Part shown: one piece after another, positions 1 to 6,344 of the stretch
Layout of the letters: every line of letters begins with the position of its first letter
Position numbering within the stretch: the stretch's first letter is position 1
Assembly (NCBI GenBank): GCA_938049325.1
Contig: CALICC010000382.1
Coordinates: forward strand, 1-11,100
Direction of reading: 5' to 3'
Length of the DNA: 11,100 nt
DNA from: an uncultured Ilumatobacter sp.
GTDB lineage: Bacteria; Actinomycetota; Acidimicrobiia; Acidimicrobiales; Ilumatobacteraceae
The notes under the pieces: model-generated
Seen by the model: only the letters and a program-made list of their open reading frames with translations
The model's database searches: none
What the model was told of the DNA's origin: nothing
Program-made: the position numbers and the translations under genes

Positions 1-153
1 AACCCCGATGTCACCGTGCCGATCGTCGGCGCGAGCGCGCCCGGCCAACTGGCCGACGCCGTCCGCGCCGCGGCGACTCCACTCGACACCGATCTCGTCG
101 CGCAACTCGACGTGATGACTCGGCACTATCGGGCGGTCGACGCGAGCCGGTAG
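1..153 (+). CDS. Aldo/keto reductase, C-terminal fragment
   Basis: This is the last 50 codons of a gene that starts left of the window; frame 1 stays open to the TAG at 151-153. The tail reads VTVPIVGASAPGQLADAV, followed by a run resembling L..DLVAQLDVMTRHYR. That matches the usual end of NAD(P)H-dependent aldo/keto reductases, where the 'PI.GAS...QL.DA..A' segment closes the TIM barrel near the cofactor phosphate and is followed by the final helix. The catalytic Asp-Tyr-Lys-His residues lie outside the window, so activity and substrate cannot be judged. It is followed by 74 nt without a gene before the lipoprotein start. Family assignment rests on this short C-terminal motif only. Confidence 0.72.
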   Translation, partial: NPDVTVPIVGASAPGQLADAVRAAATPLDTDLVAQLDVMTRHYRAVDASR

Positions 154-227
154 TCCTCGATTGCGAAAGTTCGCGCTGATCGATCGAAAAAGTGCAAGGT
201 CGTCGCCGGTCGGTCCTCTGGACTGAC

Positions 228-1505
228 ATGACGCAACGAAACCGCACCGCAACTCACACCTTGGCCACCGCTGCCATCCTCGCACTGGTCGCCTCGGCCT
301 GCGGGTCGACGACGACGAGCAACGCCGGGGCACAGCCCGTTGCATCGACCGCAACCGTCGACGACTCGACCCCCGACGAGACACCGACCACCGAGATACC
401 GGTGTCGACCGACGCCACCCCCGACACCACCCCGGCGACCGACGCACCTGTCCCCTCCACGGACGTCCCGCCGGAAACGACGCCTGGGTCGGGTGACGGC
501 TCGGATGAAACCACGACGCCGGACCCGACGTGCGGCGACTTCGGAGCGATTCCGCCGGTACCCGACTCGATGCCGACCATGGTGCTCGACACTGACGGCG
601 ACGGCCCCGACGACGAGGTCACCGCATACGGCGCCGCCGATGGGTGGGTGCTGCGAGTTGTCGAGAACGACGTCATCTCCGAGGCGTCGATACCTGATGT
701 GATGGGGTGGGCGTTCATCTCCAACACCTTCAAGTCGGCCGGTCGAGACGTTGTCGAAGTGACCGACAACGACCTCGGCACGACCTACATCTTCTCCACG
801 GTCGACGGATGCGTTGAACTCCTCGAAGAGAGCGAGTCGATCGACGACGTCACCATTGAGCCGCTTCCCGACCCCGCACCTGCGCCGACCGGTCCGTCCG
901 ACTTCACGACCGGAGCGGGAGGCTGCGGCGACATCGGGCCCGACCCGGACGACCCGACAATCACGTCGGAGCTCTTCGTCGACCTCGCTGGCGACGGCAC
1001 CGCCGATGACCACCTCGTTACATACTTCGACGGCACCTGGACGATGCGCAGCTTGGTTGCCGGCGTCGTGTCCGAGGTCGACATCACCGGCGTTGGTCCG
1101 GGCTCCGTTCGAGCACTCGGCCTGGCAGACGTCGGCGAGCTGACGGCGGGCCCCGAGATCATCGCAACGGTCGGTGCCGGTGCCTCGGTCACCCGGATCA
1201 GCGTCTTCGGTGTTGACGAATCGAACTGCTTGTTCCGTTTCGTCGATGGCGCCGACGACGACCTGGCGATGACGTCGGGCGCGACGATCGGCAACGGCAG
1301 CCGCTTCTCGTGCGGTCCGGGCTACATCGCCGGCAACTCCTGGACACTGCAAGACGACGACACCTACAGCATCTACGGCGCTGCGTACATCGAGTCGTCG
1401 GCAGGTCAGTTCACCTACATGCCGGCATCGGATGACTACAACGACGGACTGACCGCTGACGAGCTCCCGGTCGATCTGTTCGACTGCAACGGCCTCTCGC
1501 TCTGA
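228..1505 (+). CDS. Secreted Asp/Thr-rich lipoprotein with three cysteine-paired modules
   Basis: I do not recognise a named family. The ATG at 228 gives 425 aa. Residues 1-25 form a lipoprotein signal: a short basic start, a hydrophobic run (LATAAILALV) and a lipobox-like ASAC with Cys25 as the probable lipidated residue. Residues about 26-100 are a low-complexity Thr/Pro/Asp/Ser linker. Three modules follow, each framed by a cysteine pair: C102/C195, C233/C334 and C362/C420. No other Cys exists in the mature chain, so three intramodule disulfides are likely. Modules 1 and 2 look like diverged copies: each begins CGD[FI]G and has an acidic loop (DTDGDGPDDE at 121-130, DLAGDGTADD at 252-261), then V[IV]SE(A/V). 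The acidic loops resemble calcium-binding DxDGDG loops. An in-frame GTG at 192 would add 12 residues including RRR. I prefer 228 because the signal peptide then has normal length, but no clear Shine-Dalgarno supports either start. Probably anchored on the outer face of the cytoplasmic membrane. Confidence 0.8.
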   Translation: MTQRNRTATHTLATAAILALVASACGSTTTSNAGAQPVASTATVDDSTPDETPTTEIPVSTDATPDTTPATDAPVPSTDVPPETTPGSGDGSDETTTPDPTCGDFGAIPPVPDSMPTMVLDTDGDGPDDEVTAYGAADGWVLRVVENDVISEASIPDVMGWAFISNTFKSAGRDVVEVTDNDLGTTYIFSTVDGCVELLEESESIDDVTIEPLPDPAPAPTGPSDFTTGAGGCGDIGPDPDDPTITSELFVDLAGDGTADDHLVTYFDGTWTMRSLVAGVVSEVDITGVGPGSVRALGLADVGELTAGPEIIATVGAGASVTRISVFGVDESNCLFRFVDGADDDLAMTSGATIGNGSRFSCGPGYIAGNSWTLQDDDTYSIYGAAYIESSAGQFTYMPASDDYNDGLTADELPVDLFDCNGLSL

Positions 1506-1514
1506 CCCGCATCA

Positions 1515-1527
1515 CCCTCCCGGAGGG
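1515..1527 (+). terminator. Small GC hairpin just after the lipoprotein stop
   Basis: CCCTC (1515-1519) and GAGGG (1523-1527) form a 5-bp stem around a CCG loop, 9 nt past the stop codon. There is no T-tract. It may assist 3'-end formation together with the larger hairpin at 1546-1606. On its own it is weak evidence for termination. Confidence 0.25.
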
Positions 1528-1545
1528 GAAGGGGCTTCGAGGAGA

Positions 1546-1606
1546 CAGTCCCTTCTCTGGGCGATTGACGACTTCAGAGGTCGCAAGTCGCCCAGAGAAG
1601 GGGCTG
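1546..1606. repeat. 61-nt structured inverted repeat, copy 1 (terminator-like)
   Basis: An imperfect palindrome centred on base 1576. The perfect inner-outer arm pair is CCCTTCTCTGGGCGA (1550-1564) with TCGCCCAGAGAAGGG (1588-1602). Pairing continues outward through CAGT/GCTG with one G.U (1546-1549 with 1603-1606). It resumes inward after a T.G, a T-A and two mismatches (1567-1568 against 1584-1585) as CGACTTC/GAGGTCG with one G.U. It lies between convergent genes, 40 nt after the lipoprotein stop and 30 nt from the Coq4-like stop, so it could end transcription from both sides. Neither exit has a T-run. It shares length, ends and centre with 5071-5131, which suggests a dispersed repeat family rather than a one-off terminator. 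The hairpin is seen directly; its function is inferred. Confidence 0.7.
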
Positions 1607-1636
1607 CTGCGCGGGGTTCGTCGGAGAGATGACCGG

Positions 1637-2356
1637 TCAGAAGGTGTCGAAGCGGGTCGGGTCGATCCCGAATCGCTCACGGAGTTCGGTCAGTGGTGTG
1701 TGCAGCTCATCTTCCCAGCGCGTGAAGTGCAGGTTCTCGGCGGCGCGACCCATCGCCCATCCGGCACACATGGCGTCCATCGACATCGTGATGTACTCGG
1801 GCTTCACGAACGCAACGTGTGCCGTGGTCACGGCAAACCGGAACGCGTGATACGGAAATCGCAACTGCGCGTAGTGGAACCCTGCCTGCGCCAACTCCCC
1901 CGCCGGCTGCGAACTGAAGCCGGTCAGGACGTGCAAAAAGTCGTGGATCTGAAAACCACGCACGATCGTGAAGCTCAGGTCGTCAGGCAGCCGATCGAGC
2001 GTGCCCTTGGCGCTGAGGCCCGCGTTGAAGTCGCGATAGTTCGTTGCGAGGTTGGCCTCGAGGCCGTTGTCGACGATGAAGCTGCGGTAGCCATCCCCGA
2101 GCGTGCCCGGCGCGCACGCACGGAGGTCATCGAGTGAGATCGGGTCGGCGAGATACCGCTCAGCGAGGAACTCCTCGACGCCAGGCGTCGAGTTGAGTTC
2201 GCGCATATAGGCCTCGATCGCCTCGTCCGGGGCTTCGGCCCACCAGTCGTGGAAGAGGAAGTACACGCCGTAGTCGAACGGTCGGTCGACGGCTCGGAGG
2301 AACTTCAGCGCGAATTCACGATCGACGATCGGTTCGGAGATGGTGGCTGCAGACAT
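1637..2356 (-). CDS. Coq4 family protein
   Basis: A 239-aa soluble protein with the hallmark of the COQ4 family, HDxxH-x11-E. Here it is H138-D139-F-L-H142, then eleven residues, then E154, within FQIHDFLHVLTGFSSQ and PAGELAQAGF. In eukaryotic COQ4 this motif binds a metal, and the protein acts in coenzyme Q assembly; recent work on the eukaryotic protein ties it to oxidative decarboxylation of the C1 ring position. Length matches bacterial Coq4-like proteins. There is no signal peptide or clear membrane span. The start is well supported: AAGGGAG (complement of 2362-2368) sits 5 nt before the ATG. It is transcribed away from the TetR gene, and a perfect palindrome (2389-2414) lies in its promoter zone, so repression by that regulator is likely. 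Because this lineage is expected to use menaquinone, a ubiquinone role is doubtful and the true substrate is unknown. Confidence 0.85.
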   Translation of the reverse strand: MSAATISEPIVDREFALKFLRAVDRPFDYGVYFLFHDWWAEAPDEAIEAYMRELNSTPGVEEFLAERYLADPISLDDLRACAPGTLGDGYRSFIVDNGLEANLATNYRDFNAGLSAKGTLDRLPDDLSFTIVRGFQIHDFLHVLTGFSSQPAGELAQAGFHYAQLRFPYHAFRFAVTTAHVAFVKPEYITMSMDAMCAGWAMGRAAENLHFTRWEDELHTPLTELRERFGIDPTRFDTF

Positions 2357-2388
2357 GTCGGCTCCCTTGGACCGATCGTGTCGGTCGG

Positions 2389-2414
2389 TATTAAATGAAC
2401 GTGCTCATTTAATA
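2389..2414. promoter_or_regulatory. Probable TetR operator 1 in the Coq4-like promoter
   Basis: TATTAAATGA (2389-2398) and TCATTTAATA (2405-2414) form a perfect 10-bp inverted repeat with a 6-nt spacer, in an AT-rich island of otherwise GC-rich DNA. Its core, TGAACGTGCTCA (2396-2407), resembles the second palindrome at 2473-2484. On the minus strand TAATAC (complement of 2388-2393) could be the -10 of the Coq4-like gene, giving a leader of about 25 nt that carries its Shine-Dalgarno. Bound repressor would then cover the promoter. Confidence 0.7.
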
Positions 2415-2465
2415 CACCCGGTGACCACCGAGGTCAAGCCCGAAGTTCAACGTTTGTGTCGCTTC

Positions 2466-2500
2466 CATTTATTGAACAAGTTCAGTTTCGGGACTATCGT
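2466..2500 (+). promoter_or_regulatory. TetR-gene promoter with overlapping operator 2
   Basis: The -35 is TTGAAC (2472-2477), followed by a 17-nt spacer and the -10 TATCGT (2495-2500). Six bases later comes the ATG at 2507, so the transcript is probably leaderless. Overlapping the -35 is the palindrome TGAACAAGTTCA (2473-2484). Aligned on its centre over 26 bp with operator 1, 15 positions match, including TGAAC and TCA. This layout predicts autorepression by the TetR protein. Confidence 0.65.
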
Positions 2501-2506
2501 GCCAAC

Positions 2507-3148
2507 ATGGGCCGTCCGAGCGCTACCCCCGAACAGCGCAAGCAACAACGCAACAAGATCCGCGCCGCAGCCGCCGACATCTACCAGGAGGAGGGCCTCA
2601 CCGGTCTCTCGGTGCGGGCCGTCGCCAAACGTGCGGGCGTCTCCACCGGCCTCTTGTACAGCTACTTCACCGATGTCTCCGATCTGTTGCGATCACTTTG
2701 GTTGCGCCCGGTCGCCGAGTTCGGACGCCGCGTCGTCGCGATCGAAGAAACGCAACCCGATCCGCGCAAACGGATCGAAGCGTTACTCACCGCCTACGTC
2801 GCGTGGGCCCATGAGCATCCCGACGTGTACCGAGGCGTCCTCCTGCTCGTGCGGCCACCCGGACCCGAGCAACTCGATGTCGAGCCGGTCGCATCACTCC
2901 CGCTCTGTCGAGCGCTCCGCGATGCCATCGCCGAAGGCCAACGACAGGGCTCCGTCGCGGGCGGCGACCCCGATCTCCTCGCACAGACGTTGTGGGCCGG
3001 CGCGCACGGAGCGATCGCACTTCCGGTCAACCTCGATCGCTTCGACGTTGCGCCATCAAGCCAACTCGGCCCGCTGATGATCGCCACGCTCATGGCCTCG
3101 CTCACACCACCGCACTCGGACTCCCCCGCACATCTCGGCGGACCGTGA
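2507..3148 (+). CDS. TetR/AcrR family transcriptional regulator
   Basis: A 213-aa one-component regulator. The N-terminal DNA-binding domain covers about residues 13-60: a basic lead-in (EQRKQQRNKIRAAA), then a helix-turn-helix in the TetR pattern, GLTGLSVRAVAKRAGVS followed by TGLLYSYFTDVSDLL. The remaining residues form the divergent, mostly helical ligand-binding domain, with an AWAHEHPDVYRGVLLL stretch typical of these proteins. I chose the ATG at 2507 rather than the in-frame GTG at 2456: the family start (GRPSATPEQ..) follows 2507 directly, and the promoter and operator lie between the two starts. It faces away from the Coq4-like gene and shares two related palindromes with it, so it probably represses both. 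The effector is unknown; a lipid- or quinone-like hydrophobic ligand would fit but is speculation. Confidence 0.9.
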   Translation: MGRPSATPEQRKQQRNKIRAAAADIYQEEGLTGLSVRAVAKRAGVSTGLLYSYFTDVSDLLRSLWLRPVAEFGRRVVAIEETQPDPRKRIEALLTAYVAWAHEHPDVYRGVLLLVRPPGPEQLDVEPVASLPLCRALRDAIAEGQRQGSVAGGDPDLLAQTLWAGAHGAIALPVNLDRFDVAPSSQLGPLMIATLMASLTPPHSDSPAHLGGP

Positions 3149-3184
3149 CCGCGATCCACTGATGTTCCGTCGTTCGCTGGCGAC

Positions 3185-4138
3185 TCAGAGATCGAGTTGC
3201 TGTTCGGACAACGTCCAAAGTCGGGTAGCACGCTCCGGCGACACCGCACGAGCGAGCACGCCGCCACCGGCGAACGGAACCTCGTCCACCACCTCGGCCA
3301 CCGTGAGGTCTTCGCAGTAGACCCCACCGCGACCTTCGAGGTCCGGATCGACAGCGGCCCACACCGACGTCGCAGCTCCCTGCGGAATCGTCTTCCAGCT
3401 GATGGGCTGATCGGCGGACTGTGCGGCAATCATCTGACCCATTCGCTCCCTGACAGCGCCGCTGATGTGGCGTCCGAGATCGGTGTGAATCGCACCCGGA
3501 TGCACAGCGAACGCATCGATCCCCTCGGATCCGAAGCGCCGCTGCAGTTCGACGGCGTGAAGGATGTTCGCAGTCTTCGATTGGCCGTATGCCTCGAACG
3601 GGTCGTACTCACGCTGGCGGTAGTTCGGGTCGTCGAAGTCGACGTCACCCATGGTGTGGCCCGCACTCGACACGTTGATCACGCGCGCCCTCGGCGCGGC
3701 GCGCAGCAACGGCATGAGCAACTCGGTGAGCAGAAAGTGACCGAGATGATTGGTGCCGAACTGCATTTCATAGCCTTCGGGAGTTCGGGTTGCAGGTGAA
3801 CACATCACGCCTGCGTTGTTGACCAACAGGTCGAGCGATGCCCCGACATCGACGAGCTCACCCGCGAACCGCCGAACGGATGCCACCGAACCAACATCGA
3901 GCTCACCAGCTCGCAAGCGGGCCGTGGGCACCTGCGCGGCGATCGAAGCCATCGCGGCGTCGGCCTTTGCGCGCGTTCGGGCCGTCACCCAGACCTCGGC
4001 CCCAGCTGACGCCAACGCCCGCGCCGTTTCGAGTCCGATCCCGCCGGCGCCTCCGGTGACGACCGCGCGTCGACCGGTGAGGTCGTGGCCGCCGAGAGCG
4101 TCGTGAGTGGTCAGTGCCCAGCGTGAGTTCGACGACAT
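3185..4138 (-). CDS. Short-chain dehydrogenase/reductase, retinol dehydrogenase-like
   Basis: A 317-aa NAD(P)-dependent oxidoreductase of the longer SDR type related to retinol dehydrogenase/WWOX-like enzymes. The Rossmann glycine motif TGGAGGIG is at 28-35, NNAG at 107-110, a catalytic Ser in VINVSSAGH (157/158), and YGQSK gives Tyr184 and Lys188. The Asn of the tetrad is plausibly N130 in FGTNHLGHF. An ETARAL helix follows the nucleotide loop, and VTART after the second strand suggests NADPH preference. The HPGAIHTDLGRH segment after the active site is typical of this subgroup. I chose the ATG at 4138. An upstream in-frame ATG at 4168 would add ten residues not expected in the family and has no better ribosome site. 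TACTGT lies 8 nt before this ATG and could be a -10 for a leaderless message. It is divergent from the next SDR; the substrate is unknown. Confidence 0.88.
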   Translation of the reverse strand: MSSNSRWALTTHDALGGHDLTGRRAVVTGGAGGIGLETARALASAGAEVWVTARTRAKADAAMASIAAQVPTARLRAGELDVGSVASVRRFAGELVDVGASLDLLVNNAGVMCSPATRTPEGYEMQFGTNHLGHFLLTELLMPLLRAAPRARVINVSSAGHTMGDVDFDDPNYRQREYDPFEAYGQSKTANILHAVELQRRFGSEGIDAFAVHPGAIHTDLGRHISGAVRERMGQMIAAQSADQPISWKTIPQGAATSVWAAVDPDLEGRGGVYCEDLTVAEVVDEVPFAGGGVLARAVSPERATRLWTLSEQQLDL

Positions 4139-4277
4139 GACCAGCGACAGTATGCGGAGCGCGCTCATGGAGGCCGACCGGGCCGCTGCGGTCCAGCGAG
4201 AACCTGAACGAACCCCGTCGTTACAGTTCGCTCACCACGTCGAACGCGTCGACCCGACACAAAGGAACCGATTCACC
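4139..4277. promoter_or_regulatory. Divergent promoter region between two SDR genes
   Basis: A 139-nt non-coding gap that must hold promoters for both flanking genes. On the plus strand TACAGT (4222-4227) could be a -10, but no good -35 precedes it. GAACCTGAACGAACC (about 4200-4214) repeats GAAC three times and includes one TGAAC half-site like those in the TetR operators, but no paired half. AAAGGA (4261-4266) may be the ribosome site of the plus-strand gene, 11 nt from its ATG. None of these is strong alone. Confidence 0.35.
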
Positions 4278-5042
4278 ATGGACCTCGGACTCAGCGGACG
4301 AAAGGCTCTGATCACCGGAGCGAGTCGAGGCATCGGGTTCGAAATCGCCAAGACGCTGATCGCCGAAGGCGCGCAGGTTGCCATCTGCGCGCGCAACGAA
4401 GAGCAACTCGAGGTGGCGTCTGAAGCGCTCGGCCCACAGGCGAGCGTTGCGTCGGTTGACGTGAGTGATCTCGAAGCGCTCACCGAATGGGCGACCAAGG
4501 CCGGCGACGGCATGGGCGGCATCGACATCGTCGTGTCGAACGCGTCGGCACTGGGCGGGACCCCTCGATCGGTCGACGGCTGGACGAAGAACTTCGAAGT
4601 CGACGTTCTGTCCGCCGTCGCGCTGGTCGATGCCGCAATGCCCTTTCTCGAAGCGAGCGACGCAGGCAGCATCGTGCAGATCGGCACGATCACGGCGATC
4701 GAGTATCACGGATACCCGGGCGGCGGGTTCTCATACGGGGCGATGAAGGCAGCGTTGGTCAACTGGATCAGCGCGCTGTCGTCGGAGCTCAGCCCTGTGG
4801 GCATCCGCGCGAACACGGTGTCACCGGGGCCGTGCTACATCGACGATGGGTCGTGGGGCAAGATTCGCCGGCGCATGCCCGAGTACTACGAGGAGAACGT
4901 GGCGCACCAGCCGAGCGGACGCTTCGGTGAACCCGACGAAATCGCACGCGCCGCGGTGTTCCTCGCAAGCCCCGCCGCGTCGTGGATCACCGGAGTGAAC
5001 CTCGTCGTCGACGGCGGCTTCACCCGCCGCCACGCGTTCTGA
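4278..5042 (+). CDS. SDR family oxidoreductase (FabG-like fold) with altered active-site residues
   Basis: A 254-aa classical-length SDR. TGASRGIG (13-20) is the cofactor loop. ICARN after the second strand suggests NADP(H). YGAMK gives Tyr153 and Lys157. The C-terminal part, GEPDEIARAAVFLASPAASWITGVNLVVDGG, is the standard end of FabG-like enzymes. Two or three positions are off-pattern: the usual NNAG is SNAS (87-90), the usual catalytic Ser region NISS reads QIGT (T137), and the usual Asn of the FxVN motif reads Asp109 (FEVDVLSAV). Thr can sometimes stand in for Ser, so activity is possible but not certain. The ATG at 4278 fits the family start and has AAAGGA 11 nt upstream; the frame is open further left to 4107, but that stretch overlaps the divergent gene and carries no family sequence. 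It ends 28 nt before the second 61-nt hairpin. Confidence 0.88.
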   Translation: MDLGLSGRKALITGASRGIGFEIAKTLIAEGAQVAICARNEEQLEVASEALGPQASVASVDVSDLEALTEWATKAGDGMGGIDIVVSNASALGGTPRSVDGWTKNFEVDVLSAVALVDAAMPFLEASDAGSIVQIGTITAIEYHGYPGGGFSYGAMKAALVNWISALSSELSPVGIRANTVSPGPCYIDDGSWGKIRRRMPEYYEENVAHQPSGRFGEPDEIARAAVFLASPAASWITGVNLVVDGGFTRRHAF

Positions 5043-5070
5043 GCCGACCCTCGACGCAAGAACCCACATC

Positions 5071-5131
5071 CAACCTCTTCTCTGTGTGTTTGAGAACCTC
5101 CGAGGTACTCAAACACACAGAGAACGGGCTG
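5071..5131 (+). repeat. 61-nt structured inverted repeat, copy 2 (terminator-like)
   Basis: A hairpin centred on base 5101. The main arms are TTCTCTGTGTGTTTGAG (5078-5094) and CTCAAACACACAGAGAA (5108-5124), a perfect 17-bp match. After one A.A mismatch, ACCTC/GAGGT extends pairing almost to the centre. Outer bases CA..CCT pair partly with GGGCTG up to 5131. It starts 28 nt after the SDR stop and precedes the ABC operon on the same strand, so transcription termination or mRNA 3'-end protection is a natural role. There is no T-tract. It matches the hairpin at 1546-1606 in length, ends, centre and register (42 of 61 bases identical). The structure is visible; the role is inferred. Confidence 0.72.
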
Positions 5132-5163
5132 TGGAGGCTGGCGGGTCGCGTTGTCGGACCTGG

Positions 5164-5193
5164 GGTACGCGCGCCGTGCGTCGAGCGCGTACC
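5164..5193 (+). promoter_or_regulatory. Inverted repeat upstream of the ABC exporter operon
   Basis: GGTACGCGC (5164-5172) and GCGCGTACC (5185-5193) are perfect 9-bp inverted arms with a 12-nt spacer, ending 14 nt before the first permease ATG. TACCGT (5190-5195) inside the right arm could be a -10, in which case this would be an operator over the promoter. Alternatively it is a 5'-leader hairpin. No gene for a matching regulator is adjacent. Confidence 0.4.
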
Positions 5194-5207
5194 GTGTGCC
5201 TCGATTC

Positions 5208-6344
5208 ATGTTCCTCGCACTCAAAGAGATCGCCCGGGCAAAGACTCGATTCGGTTTGCTCGTCGCCGCGATCGGTCTGCTCGTGTTCCTGATCCTGTTT
5301 CAACAGTCGCTTCAGAACGGCTTGATCACCGGTTTCGTCGGAGCGATCCGGAATCAGAACGCTCCCGTCCTCGTCTACTCCGTCGACGGCCAACGGGTCA
5401 TCCAGGGCAGCATCATCCCGCCTGACCTTGAAGCCGAGCTCCAAACGGTCGATGGCATCGGCGAGGTCGGACGGATCGGCCAGGGCACGTTCACCGGTCT
5501 TCCGAGCCGGTCGAGCGAAACCTTCGATACGACGATCATCGGCTACGAGCTCGGACCCGACGGGCAGGGGCTCGGCGCGCCCATCGAATTGGCCGGCGGC
5601 CGCTACCCAACTCAGGATCTCGAAGTCGTGGCAAGCACCGGAGGCGACTTCGAGTTCGCCGTTGGCGACACGATCGTGCTGCAACCAGGGGGCTTCACCG
5701 TTGATGTCGTCGGCATCGCCGACGACATCCAACTCAACGTCGCCCCCACGCTCTTCGCCTCATACGACACGTGGTCCAACGCCGTTCAGTCGGTGAACCC
5801 GGATGCGGGCGAGCCGCTCCCCAACGTCATCGCCGTTGCACCTGCCGACGGCGTGAGTGACGTCGAGGTGGTCGGGGCGATCAACGCGCGATCCCTCGAC
5901 TTCGATGCGCTCACCCGGGCAGATGCCGCGAGCGAGACGCCGGGTGTGGCTCAAGTCCAGCAGTCGTTCCAGTTGATCTTCTTGCTGTACGGACTCGTCG
6001 TTCCGTGTGTGACCGGTCTCTTCTTCCTGATCGTGACGTTCCAGAAGGCGAACGCGCTCACGCTGCTCCGAGCGATCGGCGCGCCTGCAGGCCGATTGGT
6101 GTGGTCGCTGCTCATCCAGGTCGTGTTGATGATCGGCGGCGGGCTGATCCTCGGAACCGCGCTGTACTACCCGCTGTCTCAGTCGCGGTTGGGTGGGATC
6201 TCGCTCCGATTCGAGACCGGCGCTGTGATCTTCTGGTCGGTGCTCTTGCTCGTCCTCGGCGTGGCGAGCTCACTCGTGGCGGCACGACGCGTCTTGCGCA
6301 TCGACCCGATCGAGGCAACCACCGGGGCGGGGGTGGGCGTGTGA
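5208..6344 (+). CDS. ABC exporter permease, FtsX/MacB type (subunit 1)
   Basis: A 378-aa membrane protein with the FtsX/MacB layout: TM1 at about 15-31, a large extracytoplasmic domain (about 45-250), then three C-terminal helices at about 255-278, 298-320 and 338-358. The end RRVLRIDPIEATTG is the typical cytoplasmic tail of the family (R.DP..A). LLRAIGAPAGRLVW between TM2 and TM3 is the coupling region that touches the ATPase. The ATG at 5208 is chosen because MFLALKEIARAKTRF is the family start; a TTG at 5151 in frame would add 19 unrelated residues and run through the inverted repeat. It is first in a three-gene operon, and its TGA overlaps the GTG of the next permease by 4 nt. It is clearly paralogous to that permease. 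These transporters move substrates at the outer face of the membrane without a classical channel; the cargo here is unknown. Confidence 0.9.
   Translation: MFLALKEIARAKTRFGLLVAAIGLLVFLILFQQSLQNGLITGFVGAIRNQNAPVLVYSVDGQRVIQGSIIPPDLEAELQTVDGIGEVGRIGQGTFTGLPSRSSETFDTTIIGYELGPDGQGLGAPIELAGGRYPTQDLEVVASTGGDFEFAVGDTIVLQPGGFTVDVVGIADDIQLNVAPTLFASYDTWSNAVQSVNPDAGEPLPNVIAVAPADGVSDVEVVGAINARSLDFDALTRADAASETPGVAQVQQSFQLIFLLYGLVVPCVTGLFFLIVTFQKANALTLLRAIGAPAGRLVWSLLIQVVLMIGGGLILGTALYYPLSQSRLGGISLRFETGAVIFWSVLLLVLGVASSLVAARRVLRIDPIEATTGAGVGV

Noticed and set aside
126..1352. A 408-codon open frame on the minus strand opposite the lipoprotein gene
   Set aside because: Its product is Arg/Gly/Val-rich with no domain, a typical antisense shadow in GC-rich coding DNA. 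The plus-strand frame has a signal peptide, lipobox and paired cysteines.
1565..2137. A 190-codon plus-strand open frame opposite the Coq4-like gene
   Set aside because: It runs through the 61-nt hairpin and is antisense to a gene with a clear metal motif and ribosome site. No family sequence is visible.
1546..5131. The two long hairpins as integron attC sites, which also have variable complementary arms
   Set aside because: The RYYYAAC/GTTRRRY end boxes of attC are missing, the genes between are in mixed orientation and not cassette-like, and no integrase is present.
1546..5131. The two hairpins as terminal repeats of a mobile element enclosing 1607-5070
   Set aside because: Each is a complete palindrome rather than one end of a pair, there is no transposase or target duplication that I can see, and the enclosed genes look chromosomal.
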